Virus record (IMG/VR): IMGVR_UViG_3300020159_001122
Coordinates: 1 to 22,918 of that record
Length of the DNA stretch: 22,918 nucleotides
From: a virus
Direction: 5' to 3' (one strand)
A program made the translations under genes and the position numbers. A model generated the notes under the pieces. The model did not search any database. It worked only from the letters and a program-made list of their open reading frames with translations, and was not told the DNA's origin. Positions 1 through 7,531 of the stretch are shown one piece after another; position 1 is the first letter of the stretch; each line of letters starts with the position of its first letter.

Positions 1-1
1 A

Positions 2-742
2 GCATTGCCTGACCAACACATTGTAGTATTTGCACTAGATGGCTTAGAAGACACACATCATCTATACCGAATTGGCACTACCTACGAGCAGGTTATTCGC
101 AATGCCAAAGCGTTCATTGATGCTGGCGGCATTGCTGAGTGGTGTTTTATCAAGTTCAAGCACAACGAACATCAGGATGAAGAAGCTCGTAGGCGAGCAG
201 TCGAATTAGGATTCAAACATTTCACTTTGAAAAACTCTAGTAGATTTTTAGGTGAACCCAAATATAAGGTTCTCGACAAACAAGGCAAAACGACACATTA
301 TATCGAACCGCCGTCAGATAATAAGATGCATTTTATCAGTAAAGAAATGATTGCATCCTATAAAGAAACAATCATGCCGTTAGAAATAAAATGCAAAGTG
401 TTGGAATCCAAGGAAATATATATTGATGCACAAAAAAATATCATGCCCTGCTGTTGGGTATCTAGTATTCCTTACACACAATATGATGACGAAAATATTG
501 ACCTAGGTTTACGCCAAGAAATCAAACGACAATACGAAGATTTAGTTATAGATCTAGGCGGTATTGAAAAATTACATGCAGTCAATGTTGGAGTTAAGGC
601 TGTATTAGACAGCCCGGAGTGGAAGACTGCTTGGTATAAACACTGGAATCAAAAGAAGATGATTATGTGTGCAAGAATCTGCGGAGAAAGTAAAACTATT
701 TCAAAGCCTGGTGATCAGTTTTTAGAGCGTAATCACTTCTGA
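2..742 (+). CDS. Radical SAM protein, C-terminal part (5' truncated by window edge)
   Basis: The frame is open to the left edge, so this is the 3' part of a longer gene; the N-terminal CxxxCxxC cluster motif would lie outside the window. The visible 245 residues begin in the second half of a radical SAM barrel (residues 9-21 carry FALDGLEDTHHLY, the usual beta-strand with a substrate-side Asp, then the GGIAEW and FKHNEHQ segments). They continue into a twitch/SPASM-like auxiliary cluster region with C130, the pair C149-C150 (IMPCCW) and C222/C226 (CARIC). That Cys pattern is typical of radical SAM proteins holding a second Fe-S cluster. The substrate is unknown. It converges with the minus-strand oxygenase gene and overlaps its end by 21 nt. 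The family call is firm; the exact start is unknowable here. Confidence 0.85.
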   Translation, partial: ALPDQHIVVFALDGLEDTHHLYRIGTTYEQVIRNAKAFIDAGGIAEWCFIKFKHNEHQDEEARRRAVELGFKHFTLKNSSRFLGEPKYKVLDKQGKTTHYIEPPSDNKMHFISKEMIASYKETIMPLEIKCKVLESKEIYIDAQKNIMPCCWVSSIPYTQYDDENIDLGLRQEIKRQYEDLVIDLGGIEKLHAVNVGVKAVLDSPEWKTAWYKHWNQKKMIMCARICGESKTISKPGDQFLERNHF

Positions 743-1408
743 TACTGATTTTACAGTAACGCTGAAACCTTTAGATCGCACTGCACCAGTGATTGTATCT
801 ATAACTTCTTGAGATGCGTTTAACAACAACTCACGCTCACTCACTTTTTCAATACCCGTAACAAGCCCGGATTTTATTGCTCGATTTAGATAGCTCATAA
901 AACTAATGTGCAGTTCTTGTTTCCAATCGTAATCACCACCGTCCATTGATATTAACACACCTGGATACTTAAATGCAGGAAGAGGCACACGAATGTTAAG
1001 GTGTATACGATCTCGCCCGCCAAAATTAGTAGCCACATGAATTTGACTAGTATCCATTCTCCATATATGTCCATCTATAGGCACATGATACATTGTTTGG
1101 CTAGTAAGGTCTTGCAAATAGCAGTAGGGATTTGTTATAATAGCTAAGTGAAGTCTGTCATCTGGATCTGAATGTGCTGTATAACTTTCAGCACTGCTCA
1201 ATTTTAGAAGTCTAGCTTCACCAATAGTGCCCAATGATTCCAGTACATTACCCAATGGGGTATTTTTGAATTCTTTTTTAATGTGATAAGGCCCAGAAAA
1301 CAGCGGCCCGACAGTTTCATTTAGGTGTAGGCGTTTATCAAAACTCAATGATTGTACTTGTTCAATTATTGGGTCAATAGGAAATTTTATATCGAGTCGT
1401 TCAAGCAT
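722..1408 (-). CDS. Aspartyl/asparaginyl beta-hydroxylase-like Fe(II)/2OG oxygenase
   Basis: The 228-aa product has the features of the Asp/Asn hydroxylase (cupin-fold) family. An HxD pair is at H79-D81 (AHSDPDDRLHL), and the distal segment H124 to R134 reads HVATNFGGRDRIHL, which matches the family pattern of an iron-binding His followed by N, R and a second His that holds 2-oxoglutarate. Known relatives hydroxylate Asp/Asn or small molecules using Fe(II), O2 and 2-oxoglutarate; the substrate here is unknown. It is transcribed divergently from the PLP-type gene, with only 12 nt between the two ATGs. Its end overlaps the truncated radical SAM gene. It is one of four probable Fe(II) oxygenases in the window. 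The start at 1408 is the only ATG before the conserved part and is plausible. Confidence 0.82.
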   Translation of the reverse strand: MLERLDIKFPIDPIIEQVQSLSFDKRLHLNETVGPLFSGPYHIKKEFKNTPLGNVLESLGTIGEARLLKLSSAESYTAHSDPDDRLHLAIITNPYCYLQDLTSQTMYHVPIDGHIWRMDTSQIHVATNFGGRDRIHLNIRVPLPAFKYPGVLISMDGGDYDWKQELHISFMSYLNRAIKSGLVTGIEKVSERELLLNASQEVIDTITGAVRSKGFSVTVKSVSEVITL

Positions 1409-1415
1409 CTAAATA
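1409..1415 (+). promoter_or_regulatory. CTAAATA late-promoter-like motif
   Basis: CTAAATA lies 5 nt upstream of the ATG at 1421, inside the 12-nt gap between two divergent genes. It resembles the T4-type late promoter core TATAAATA; T4-like cyanophages are known to use (C/A)TAAATA variants. The same TAAATA core recurs close to other island starts. The placement would give an almost leaderless mRNA. This is motif matching only. Confidence 0.4.
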
Positions 1416-1420
1416 CTTAT

Positions 1421-2275
1421 ATGGAAAGAGTAAAGATAGCTTCGAGTTATGAAGAAAAATGGCTTCAAGTTGAACGGCCTAGCCCTCTTGCTGATAACAA
1501 AATTGAATCGCTGATCAGTGACGTACTATCTGGTAAACTAGATAAAGATATTACCGACACTGTCTATGAAAATTTCAAGCAAGAAATGGAGCAGTGGATA
1601 GTGGCTTCCCCTTTTAACACACTGACCGGGTTGGACACATTCAGTAGAAAAGACATCATTATCGGTTGCACTCAATTTATTGATACACTATATATGCAAG
1701 GTTCTGTGCAGGTAATTTCTGGTGATTACAGATATCACCAACGACTAGGAAATGTCTACAGTGATCCTGGTAAACTAAAACCAAATGTGCCGCTAATAAT
1801 TGCCATGCCGTTTCCTAGCACAGGTACTATACACTACAATATGTATAATATACTGACCGAATGTGTTGAAAAAAGCATACCAGTACACATTGATGGTGCA
1901 TGGATTACTTGCTGCCGCGATATTAACTTTGACTTTGATCATCCTGCGATTCAATCTGTTGGGATAAGTCTTAGTAAAGGAATCGGACTCGGATGGAATA
2001 GAGTAGGGCTACGATGGACTAAAGAAACCAAGGCCGATGCTATTACTATTATGAATGACTTTCACATGAACAATCGTGCATTGGTTATGATTGGACTTCA
2101 TTTTATTCGAAATCTTCCTGCTGATTATCTATGGCTAACTCATGGAGAACGATACTACAAAATCTGTAGAGACTTTAATTTACGTTCTACCCACTGTATA
2201 TACCTTGCCATGCGCGATAGTCAGCCAGTTGGAGTAAGTCCATTAATAAGGTATTTAGAAAATGCATCTACATAA
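1421..2275 (+). CDS. Short PLP-dependent aminotransferase-like protein (fold type I)
   Basis: With the ATG at 1421 the product is 284 aa. A longer reading from 1352 would run across the start of the divergent gene and adds an unconserved head. The core of a fold-type-I PLP enzyme is visible: an Asp that would contact the pyridine nitrogen (HIDGAW, D158), the Schiff-base Lys (SLSKG, K186) and a following Arg (GLGWNRVGLRW, R194) that normally binds the cofactor phosphate. Ordinary aminotransferases are about 400 aa, so this one is compact and lacks most of the small C-terminal domain, ending about 90 residues after the Lys. Transamination, decarboxylation or another PLP reaction cannot be distinguished. 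Its end overlaps the PP-loop gene by 14 nt, which indicates translational coupling. Confidence 0.72.
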   Translation: MERVKIASSYEEKWLQVERPSPLADNKIESLISDVLSGKLDKDITDTVYENFKQEMEQWIVASPFNTLTGLDTFSRKDIIIGCTQFIDTLYMQGSVQVISGDYRYHQRLGNVYSDPGKLKPNVPLIIAMPFPSTGTIHYNMYNILTECVEKSIPVHIDGAWITCCRDINFDFDHPAIQSVGISLSKGIGLGWNRVGLRWTKETKADAITIMNDFHMNNRALVMIGLHFIRNLPADYLWLTHGERYYKICRDFNLRSTHCIYLAMRDSQPVGVSPLIRYLENAST

Positions 2276-2987
2276 CATAGACGGAGTTGAAATACCCTTT
2301 GATTCTAACTGGAGCAATATTGCTATCAGCATTAGTGGGGGTGCAGATTCTGCATTACTAGGATATCTTTTGTGCAGTATGAACAAAAACTCAACTGTGC
2401 ATGTGATATCACATACTCGTATGTGGAAGACTAGACCGTGGCAACAGTGGGATAGCCTAGAAGTATATAACTGGCTTAAGATAAAGTTTCCTACTATAAG
2501 ATTTTATCGTTATACTAATTTGATTGCTCCTGAACTAGAGTATGGAAACATTGGTCCTAGTCTTGTTGATGAATATGGAAAATCAGTCAGTGGTGATAAT
2601 ATACAACAGCGAGCTTATGCAGAATATGTGTGCCACCAACATAATATCAATGCGTACTACAATGCAGTCACTCGAAATCCTAGACAAGTACAGTTTAGTG
2701 GGATGCAAGAACGCGATATTGATCCTTCACCTGATAATGAACATTTACGCATAATGAAACACATGGATGTATGGGCTATTCATCCTTTCCGCTTTGTGGA
2801 CAAGAGTTGGGTAATTAAACAATATAAACGATTAGATATTTGGAACTTGCTGGAACTTACAAGAAGTTGTGAGGGCGAGTTTGATAACATAAACTATCAA
2901 ACATATACTGCAGGACAGCATGTGCCTGTTTGTGGTACATGTTTTTGGTGTAAAGAACGAGAGTGGGCAATTGAACAATCAAAGTAA
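2262..2987 (+). CDS. QueC-like PP-loop N-type ATP pyrophosphatase
   Basis: The 241-aa product has the PP-loop SGGADS at residues 25-30, the signature of ATP pyrophosphatases that adenylate a carboxylate, amide or tRNA base. At the C-terminus are C203, C224, C227 and C230 (CGTCFWCKERE). This corresponds to the zinc site of QueC, the enzyme that turns CDG into preQ0, although the gap between the first and second Cys is 20 residues and longer than I recall for QueC. The family call is well supported, but the substrate is not: no GTP cyclohydrolase, QueD or obvious QueE is in view. It overlaps the PLP gene upstream and the next radical SAM gene downstream, so these three are probably made together. 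Other possible roles are amide or thioamide formation on another substrate. Confidence 0.78.
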   Translation: MHLHNIDGVEIPFDSNWSNIAISISGGADSALLGYLLCSMNKNSTVHVISHTRMWKTRPWQQWDSLEVYNWLKIKFPTIRFYRYTNLIAPELEYGNIGPSLVDEYGKSVSGDNIQQRAYAEYVCHQHNINAYYNAVTRNPRQVQFSGMQERDIDPSPDNEHLRIMKHMDVWAIHPFRFVDKSWVIKQYKRLDIWNLLELTRSCEGEFDNINYQTYTAGQHVPVCGTCFWCKEREWAIEQSK

Positions 2988-4233
2988 AACATTTTGTATG
3001 CATCCTTTTACAGGATTAGCGACTAGGGAAGACGGAGCAATTCAGGTGTGTTGTCGCAGCCATCCCATTGGCTTTATTCAAGATGCCCCTTTAGAGTATC
3101 ACTGGAACAGCGAAACAATGCAACGTATTCGCAGGCAAGTATTGCGTGGAGAACGTCCTTCGGAATGTTCTCCTTGTTTTAATTTAGAAGATCAAGGTGT
3201 AGAAAGTCTACGTCAACGACACATTGCAGGAGTTATACCCGAAGCTCGAATTAATTTGTATCCAGATGCTTTGAGTAAGATGACACATGATTTTACCATG
3301 CCGTTTGAAATACCCACTATGGAAATTAAACTCAATAATTTGTGTAATTTAAAGTGCCGCATGTGTCATCCAGGGGACAGTACCAGTTGGAACGATTGGG
3401 CAGAAATTAAAGACTTCTACAAAGACGAAGGCAAAATAATTTATCAGATGGTTGAGGATCATGATTTAGAAAATAAACCATTACTAGACAAGTTTGAAGA
3501 CAATGCAGGATGGTGGGCTAGTCTAGAAAAAAACTTGCCATACTTCCGACGTGTGGAGTTTGCAGGCGGCGAACCCTTGATGGATCCACAACACTATCGA
3601 ATATTAGACATGCTGGCTCCATACGGTGATCAAATTGAAATTAAATATGCCACCAATCTAACAACACTAGGAAAGAACAATAGAACCATATGGCAGTACT
3701 GGCCTAAGTTCAAATCTGTAGCCGTAAACGTGAGTATAGACGGTATTGGTGTCAGTTATGAATATGTTCGAGGTAATGCTTCGTGGGCAGAACTAATTCA
3801 CAATATCAAACAAATACAAACAATACCCAACATCAGTCGTATTGTAGGTGCTGTGGCTGTGCAAGTCAGCAATATCATGGTGTTGGATAAAATGATTGAA
3901 TACTTCCTAGATGACCTAGGCATTGTATTCTATACCAACATGGTACAGTATCCCAATGTGTTGTCTATTCAAACATTACCACAGCAGTTAAAAGAAATTG
4001 CAAATGACAGACTAGAATCTGTAAAGAGTAAAATACATAATTATAAAATGATTAAAGAGAGACCAATCCTGCTTGATATTACTATTGGTCAAATTGAGGG
4101 AGTACAAAATTTTCTACGGGCCAATGATGAAAGTCAGTTATGGCCGGACTGTATTGAGTTTAATCGTAGATTAGATAACACAAGAAATCAAAGTTTTTTA
4201 GACATTACACCAGAGTTTAAACCATATGTTTAA
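2971..4233 (+). CDS. Twitch-domain radical SAM protein
   Basis: The frame is open from an ATG at 2920, but that lies deep inside the upstream gene. The TTG at 2971, with a GAG-rich stretch upstream, gives a 420-aa protein that begins just before the conserved FCMHPFTG segment, so I prefer it. The N-terminal half carries an auxiliary-cluster (twitch-like) region with C9, C27-C28 and C66/C69 (CSPC). The radical SAM motif CNLKCRMC follows at about residues 125-132, and the GGEP-type motif (FAGGEPL) comes later. This order, auxiliary cluster first and SAM cluster second, marks the twitch-domain radical SAM proteins, several of which occur in marine viruses; their function is not established. It ends 8 nt into the next radical SAM gene. 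The alternative start at 2920 would add 17 residues. Confidence 0.85.
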   Translation: MNNQSKTFCMHPFTGLATREDGAIQVCCRSHPIGFIQDAPLEYHWNSETMQRIRRQVLRGERPSECSPCFNLEDQGVESLRQRHIAGVIPEARINLYPDALSKMTHDFTMPFEIPTMEIKLNNLCNLKCRMCHPGDSTSWNDWAEIKDFYKDEGKIIYQMVEDHDLENKPLLDKFEDNAGWWASLEKNLPYFRRVEFAGGEPLMDPQHYRILDMLAPYGDQIEIKYATNLTTLGKNNRTIWQYWPKFKSVAVNVSIDGIGVSYEYVRGNASWAELIHNIKQIQTIPNISRIVGAVAVQVSNIMVLDKMIEYFLDDLGIVFYTNMVQYPNVLSIQTLPQQLKEIANDRLESVKSKIHNYKMIKERPILLDITIGQIEGVQNFLRANDESQLWPDCIEFNRRLDNTRNQSFLDITPEFKPYV

Positions 4234-5122
4234 ATTAACTAGCAGTTGGCCGCATCAAGATCAAATCAAGATTGAATGGAATCTTGGTAAACGCTGTAAT
4301 TACGACTGCTCATATTGTCCAACTAGTATACATGATAATTTTAGTCCGCATACAGATATTAATGTATTAGAAAAAACTATCGACAGACTCTGTGAATTAG
4401 ATAAGCCTTTGCGAATCAGCCTCACAGGCGGTGAACCTTGTGTTCACCCAGACATTGAAGATCTATTTGACTATATGAAACGTAAAAATATTTTCTGGGT
4501 TAATCTTACCACTAATGGTACTAGATCAGCTTCATGGTATCTACAGAATGAAATGTTTTTTAATCACATAGTTTTTAGTTTGCATTTTGAACATGATTGG
4601 CAAAGAGTGATGCATATCATAAATCAGTTCTACGATAGCACAGAACGTGAATTTTTTGTAAATGTCATGGCACATCACGATTACATGGACGAGGTTCGAA
4701 CTGCGACAGCTCAACTGATACAGAAAGGTATTAAATTTGCTGTAAGACGAGTGAGATGGACTGAAGGGGATCATAATGTATTTGATGATCTACGATACAA
4801 TGGTCAAGATTTAGAGTGGTTATTGTCCATGGACGCTACAGCAAAACCTAACTGTCGTGTCGACGATACCAAAATAGTTCATGCCAACGATATTATAAAG
4901 AAGAATCAAAATCAATTCAAGGGGTGGACCTGTAATGCCGGCATAGAAAGTTTAATGATAAATTGGGACGGCGAAGTACACCGTGCCACATGTCGTGTCG
5001 GCGGTAGTCTAGGCAATATATATCAGGGAACATTTGTAGCACCAACTAATTCGATTATATGTACTAGAGATTGGTGCACCTGCGCTGCCGATATTCCTCT
5101 AACAAAAATAAAGAACTCGTAA
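4226..5122 (+). CDS. Radical SAM enzyme with SPASM-like C-terminus (paralogue A)
   Basis: The 298-aa product has the [4Fe-4S]/SAM motif CNYDCSYC at residues 24-31, the SAM-binding ITGGEP-type motif (SLTGGEPCVHP), and a Cys-rich C-terminus made of GWTCNAGIESL, then RATCRVGG, then CTRDWCTCAAD. The C-terminal Cys set suggests one or more auxiliary Fe-S clusters, as in SPASM/twitch enzymes. The same layout occurs in the products at 10318-11247 and 14392-15381, so the island holds three paralogues. SPASM relatives modify peptides or small molecules, but no precursor is identified. The gene starts inside the previous radical SAM gene (8-nt overlap), and its stop codon TAA sits inside a TAAATA motif that may drive the next gene. 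Confidence 0.9.
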   Translation: MFKLTSSWPHQDQIKIEWNLGKRCNYDCSYCPTSIHDNFSPHTDINVLEKTIDRLCELDKPLRISLTGGEPCVHPDIEDLFDYMKRKNIFWVNLTTNGTRSASWYLQNEMFFNHIVFSLHFEHDWQRVMHIINQFYDSTEREFFVNVMAHHDYMDEVRTATAQLIQKGIKFAVRRVRWTEGDHNVFDDLRYNGQDLEWLLSMDATAKPNCRVDDTKIVHANDIIKKNQNQFKGWTCNAGIESLMINWDGEVHRATCRVGGSLGNIYQGTFVAPTNSIICTRDWCTCAADIPLTKIKNS

Positions 5123-5125
5123 ATA
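5119..5125 (+). promoter_or_regulatory. GTAAATA late-promoter-like motif
   Basis: GTAAATA overlaps the TAA stop of the upstream gene and ends 4 nt before the ATG at 5130. It matches the TAAATA core seen near other starts in this island. Because the core overlaps a stop codon, part of the match is explained by coding constraint, so support is weak. Confidence 0.3.
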
Positions 5126-5129
5126 CATC

Positions 5130-5462
5130 ATGGACATTTATCACATCTGGGCCGACAAAGAGGGAGACATCAGCGACCTCCAATGGGTCAACAATATGAA
5201 AAGTTTTCTTCAACATCTTGTTGATGAAGGCAAAATGCACAGCTATCGCATCACTAGATGCAAGATGGGATTTCGCAGCATTGAGAATTTACCAGAGTGG
5301 CATATCATGATGGAGTTTACAGGAATGACACAATTAGAAAGTGCTTTCCAAAGAGTGGCGCCACTAGAGGGTGAATTAGAAGATAAACACAAAAGTTTTA
5401 ATCAGTTTGTAGGCGGTAATATACAGCATGCCTATTTTAGAGATTGGCCAGATGAACAATAG
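5130..5462 (+). CDS. DUF6614-like small protein
   Basis: The 110-aa product opens with MDIYHIWADKEGDISD and ends with YFRDWPDEQ. It contains an RITRCKMGF segment and an EWHIMMEF strand. This pattern fits my memory of DUF6614, a small alpha/beta family of unknown function found in marine bacteria, with a fold suggestive of a dimeric alpha-beta barrel or ferredoxin-like domain. No catalytic residues are evident. It sits between a radical SAM gene (7-nt gap) and the amidinotransferase, whose ATG lies inside this gene 11 nt before its end. That suggests it works with, or is co-expressed with, the amidinotransferase. The family name is from recall; the gene itself is certain. Confidence 0.75.
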   Translation: MDIYHIWADKEGDISDLQWVNNMKSFLQHLVDEGKMHSYRITRCKMGFRSIENLPEWHIMMEFTGMTQLESAFQRVAPLEGELEDKHKSFNQFVGGNIQHAYFRDWPDEQ

Positions 5463-6633
5463 AGTAAACAGTTGGGACGAGTTTCAACCGCTAGAAGCAG
5501 TAGTGGTTGGTAGTATTTACGACAGCAGTTTTTTTGATGGAGTTAAAAATAAAAAAATTGGCGACGTTCTCAAACGAATTGTAGACGAAACTAATGAAGA
5601 TATCGAATATTTTAAACAACAACTTAAATCACACAATATCGATGTGTTTCAAGCCTCTCCTGCGGAGCTTGGATACAAATCTAGCATACTGGACTATGTT
5701 GATGTTAATGGTAAACTAGGATATGGCAGCGATAACCCAGACTTCGTTAAAGATAGTTTAATTCCAACAAGTCCATTACAGGTTAGAGACGATTCGGTCG
5801 TAATGGGAAACAAAATTTTAGTAACGGATAGAACCTTTGAAGTAGAGGGATATACCAAAAAGTTTCAAGAATGGTTTGGCGCAGATCAATTAGACCTATC
5901 AATATATGAAGGAAATTATCGTTTTCATCAAACTGAAGAATGTTTAGAGCGTTATATTAAAGATCGTAATTTGGGCGAAACATTATCAGACTTTACCGAA
6001 GAACAAAAACGCAAGCTCATTGAAGAAAATGTATTAATGGGATTTTGTAGTCCTAATTTAACTCGTATTGGTAAAAAGTGCTTAGTTGATTTAAATCAAA
6101 CTCCTACACTGATAGATTTTTTAAAAGAAAAATATCCAAAATTTGATTATGCACCTTTAAATTTAGGCGGCCACAACGACAGTATTTTTAGTGTATTGAA
6201 ACCCGGACTTGTTGTATCGGGTCCTTGGTTTAAAGGATCAGAAAGTGCTTTTAAAGATTGGGAAATTATCTACTTTAATGACGCTCGGTGGGATCATGTG
6301 CGTGAATGGTTAGACTTACGTAGCAAAAACAAAGGCAAGTGGTGGGTACCAGGTGAAGAACAAAATGATCAATTTACACATTTCGTAGAATCATTCTTGC
6401 CAGGATGGACCGGGTTCGTTGAAGAAACTATATTTGATATCAACAGTCTTGTTATCGATGAGAAGAATGTTGTGATTAATAGCAACAGCCCTAACCTAAT
6501 CAAACTGTTGGAAAGTAAAGGCATCAACCCGATTGTGTGTCCTTTAAGGCACAGATTTTTTTGGGACGGTGGATGGCACTGTTTAACTCTTGATGTTCGG
6601 CGTAGTGGTGGTCAAAATGACTACGGACTTTAA
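5452..6633 (+). CDS. Glycine amidinotransferase-like protein
   Basis: The ATG at 5452 gives 393 aa beginning MNNRVNSWDEFQPLEAVVVG, the usual N-terminus of amidinotransferases; an ATG at 5428 would add eight unconserved residues. The guanidine-modifying enzyme triad region is visible: an RDD segment in QVRDDSVVMGN, the His in NLGGHNDS, and the nucleophilic Cys in GGWHCLTLDVRR (C377) near the C-terminus. Length and motif order match L-arginine:glycine amidinotransferase and its relatives, which move an amidino group from arginine to an amine through a Cys intermediate. The acceptor is unknown, and a hydrolase (arginine-deiminase-like) role is less likely but possible. It overlaps the DUF6614-like gene by 11 nt and the next gene by 17 nt. 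Finding one in a phage is unusual. Confidence 0.85.
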   Translation: MNNRVNSWDEFQPLEAVVVGSIYDSSFFDGVKNKKIGDVLKRIVDETNEDIEYFKQQLKSHNIDVFQASPAELGYKSSILDYVDVNGKLGYGSDNPDFVKDSLIPTSPLQVRDDSVVMGNKILVTDRTFEVEGYTKKFQEWFGADQLDLSIYEGNYRFHQTEECLERYIKDRNLGETLSDFTEEQKRKLIEENVLMGFCSPNLTRIGKKCLVDLNQTPTLIDFLKEKYPKFDYAPLNLGGHNDSIFSVLKPGLVVSGPWFKGSESAFKDWEIIYFNDARWDHVREWLDLRSKNKGKWWVPGEEQNDQFTHFVESFLPGWTGFVEETIFDINSLVIDEKNVVINSNSPNLIKLLESKGINPIVCPLRHRFFWDGGWHCLTLDVRRSGGQNDYGL

Positions 6634-7111
6634 AGAATATCTAAGCAAGTGGATCGTTGAAGTTCTAGACAAACCACAAGTATGGCTTAACAATCTTCCG
6701 TCATGCCCATATGCCAAACAGGCACTAATTAATAATCGTATAGACTTTAAACAAAGTCATGACTACATAACTGATATTCGTGAACTATTTGGTCATTGGG
6801 ATCCACAATTTGATGTAGTAGTACTAGTATGCGATGACGACATTGAATCGGAATTGTTTAGTGAGCATGTTGCAGAACTTAACAGACACTATGTTCCTTT
6901 AGGATACGCTTGTTTAGAAGATCATATTAACTGTGTTGAAACAGTTAAAGATATTAAATTTAATAACGGTCGATATAATCTAATAATATGTCAGCCGTTA
7001 AATAAACTTAATGCTGCGACTGTGCAGTTACACAAACAGGGTTATTATCAACACTGGGACAAAGACTACTACGATCAAGTAGTCAGCTGGCGACTAGCTG
7101 GAACCAAGTAA
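6617..7111 (+). CDS. Hypothetical protein with CPYAK motif
   Basis: Starting at the ATG at 6617 (in frame, inside the end of the amidinotransferase gene) gives 164 aa; a start at 6590 would add a run of hydrophobic residues with no support. I do not recognise the family. Visible features are an early LPSCPYAKQAL segment (a CPxA sequence reminiscent of thioredoxin/glutaredoxin active sites but missing the second Cys), an acidic strand VVVLVCDDDIESELF, a possible buried LNRHYVPLGYACLEDHI segment, and a Trp/Tyr-rich end. The DxF-x-VVVLVCDDD part looks like the core strand of an alpha/beta fold. It is the last plus-strand gene of the island and converges on the GNAT-like gene with an 18-nt overlap. 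Confidence 0.7.
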   Translation: MTTDFKEYLSKWIVEVLDKPQVWLNNLPSCPYAKQALINNRIDFKQSHDYITDIRELFGHWDPQFDVVVLVCDDDIESELFSEHVAELNRHYVPLGYACLEDHINCVETVKDIKFNNGRYNLIICQPLNKLNAATVQLHKQGYYQHWDKDYYDQVVSWRLAGTK

Positions 7112-7531
7112 TTCAAACCCATCTATAGCAGATTTGTATTCTGTATATTCGCCGAGATACAAATACTCATAACCTTGATCTTTGTATAACGCACACTCGT
7201 GCTCAAGACTACGCATACCTAATCTCAGTTTTGGTGTTTCATAGTCCCATATAAATCTTTCAGCCATAACACTTTTACTGTGTACAAACTTTAATATAAG
7301 ACTGTAGGCAACTAATTTTTCATTGTCATAATAGCCAATTACATCAACATTGGGCATTTCAAACTGTTCTTTAAACAGTGGCATTATGCTTTTGAATTTT
7401 TTGTGTGTGCAGTATTTGCCATACAGTGAATTTAATTCATCAAAATTAGGATTCGTAATAAACTTCCACTCGTTGATTTGAGTGTAATAGGTTTTAGACA
7501 AATCAATACGACAATAATTTAGGCCGGGCAT
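7094..7531 (-). CDS. GNAT-like acyl/aminoacyl-transferase
   Basis: The 145-aa product resembles the C-terminal GNAT fold of arginyl-tRNA-protein transferase-type proteins. A central strand IGYYDNEKLVAYSLILKF is followed by ERFIWDYETPKLRLGMRSLEHECAL and a closing YLYLGEYTEYKSAIDGF segment, which matches the typical YLGYY...K..F ending of that fold. Such proteins move an acyl or aminoacyl group from CoA or charged tRNA to an amine. The Q/RxxGxG-type CoA loop is only weakly visible (RLGMRS), so the donor is uncertain. It is the last gene of the minus-strand operon, overlapping the 60-aa gene upstream by 13 nt. Function is by resemblance only. Confidence 0.6.
   Translation of the reverse strand: MPGLNYCRIDLSKTYYTQINEWKFITNPNFDELNSLYGKYCTHKKFKSIMPLFKEQFEMPNVDVIGYYDNEKLVAYSLILKFVHSKSVMAERFIWDYETPKLRLGMRSLEHECALYKDQGYEYLYLGEYTEYKSAIDGFELLGSS

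Noticed and set aside
1352-1420. Upstream extension of the PLP-type gene to an ATG at 1352.
   Set aside because: It would cover the start of the divergent oxygenase gene with unconserved residues, and the ATG at 1421 fits the compact divergent layout.
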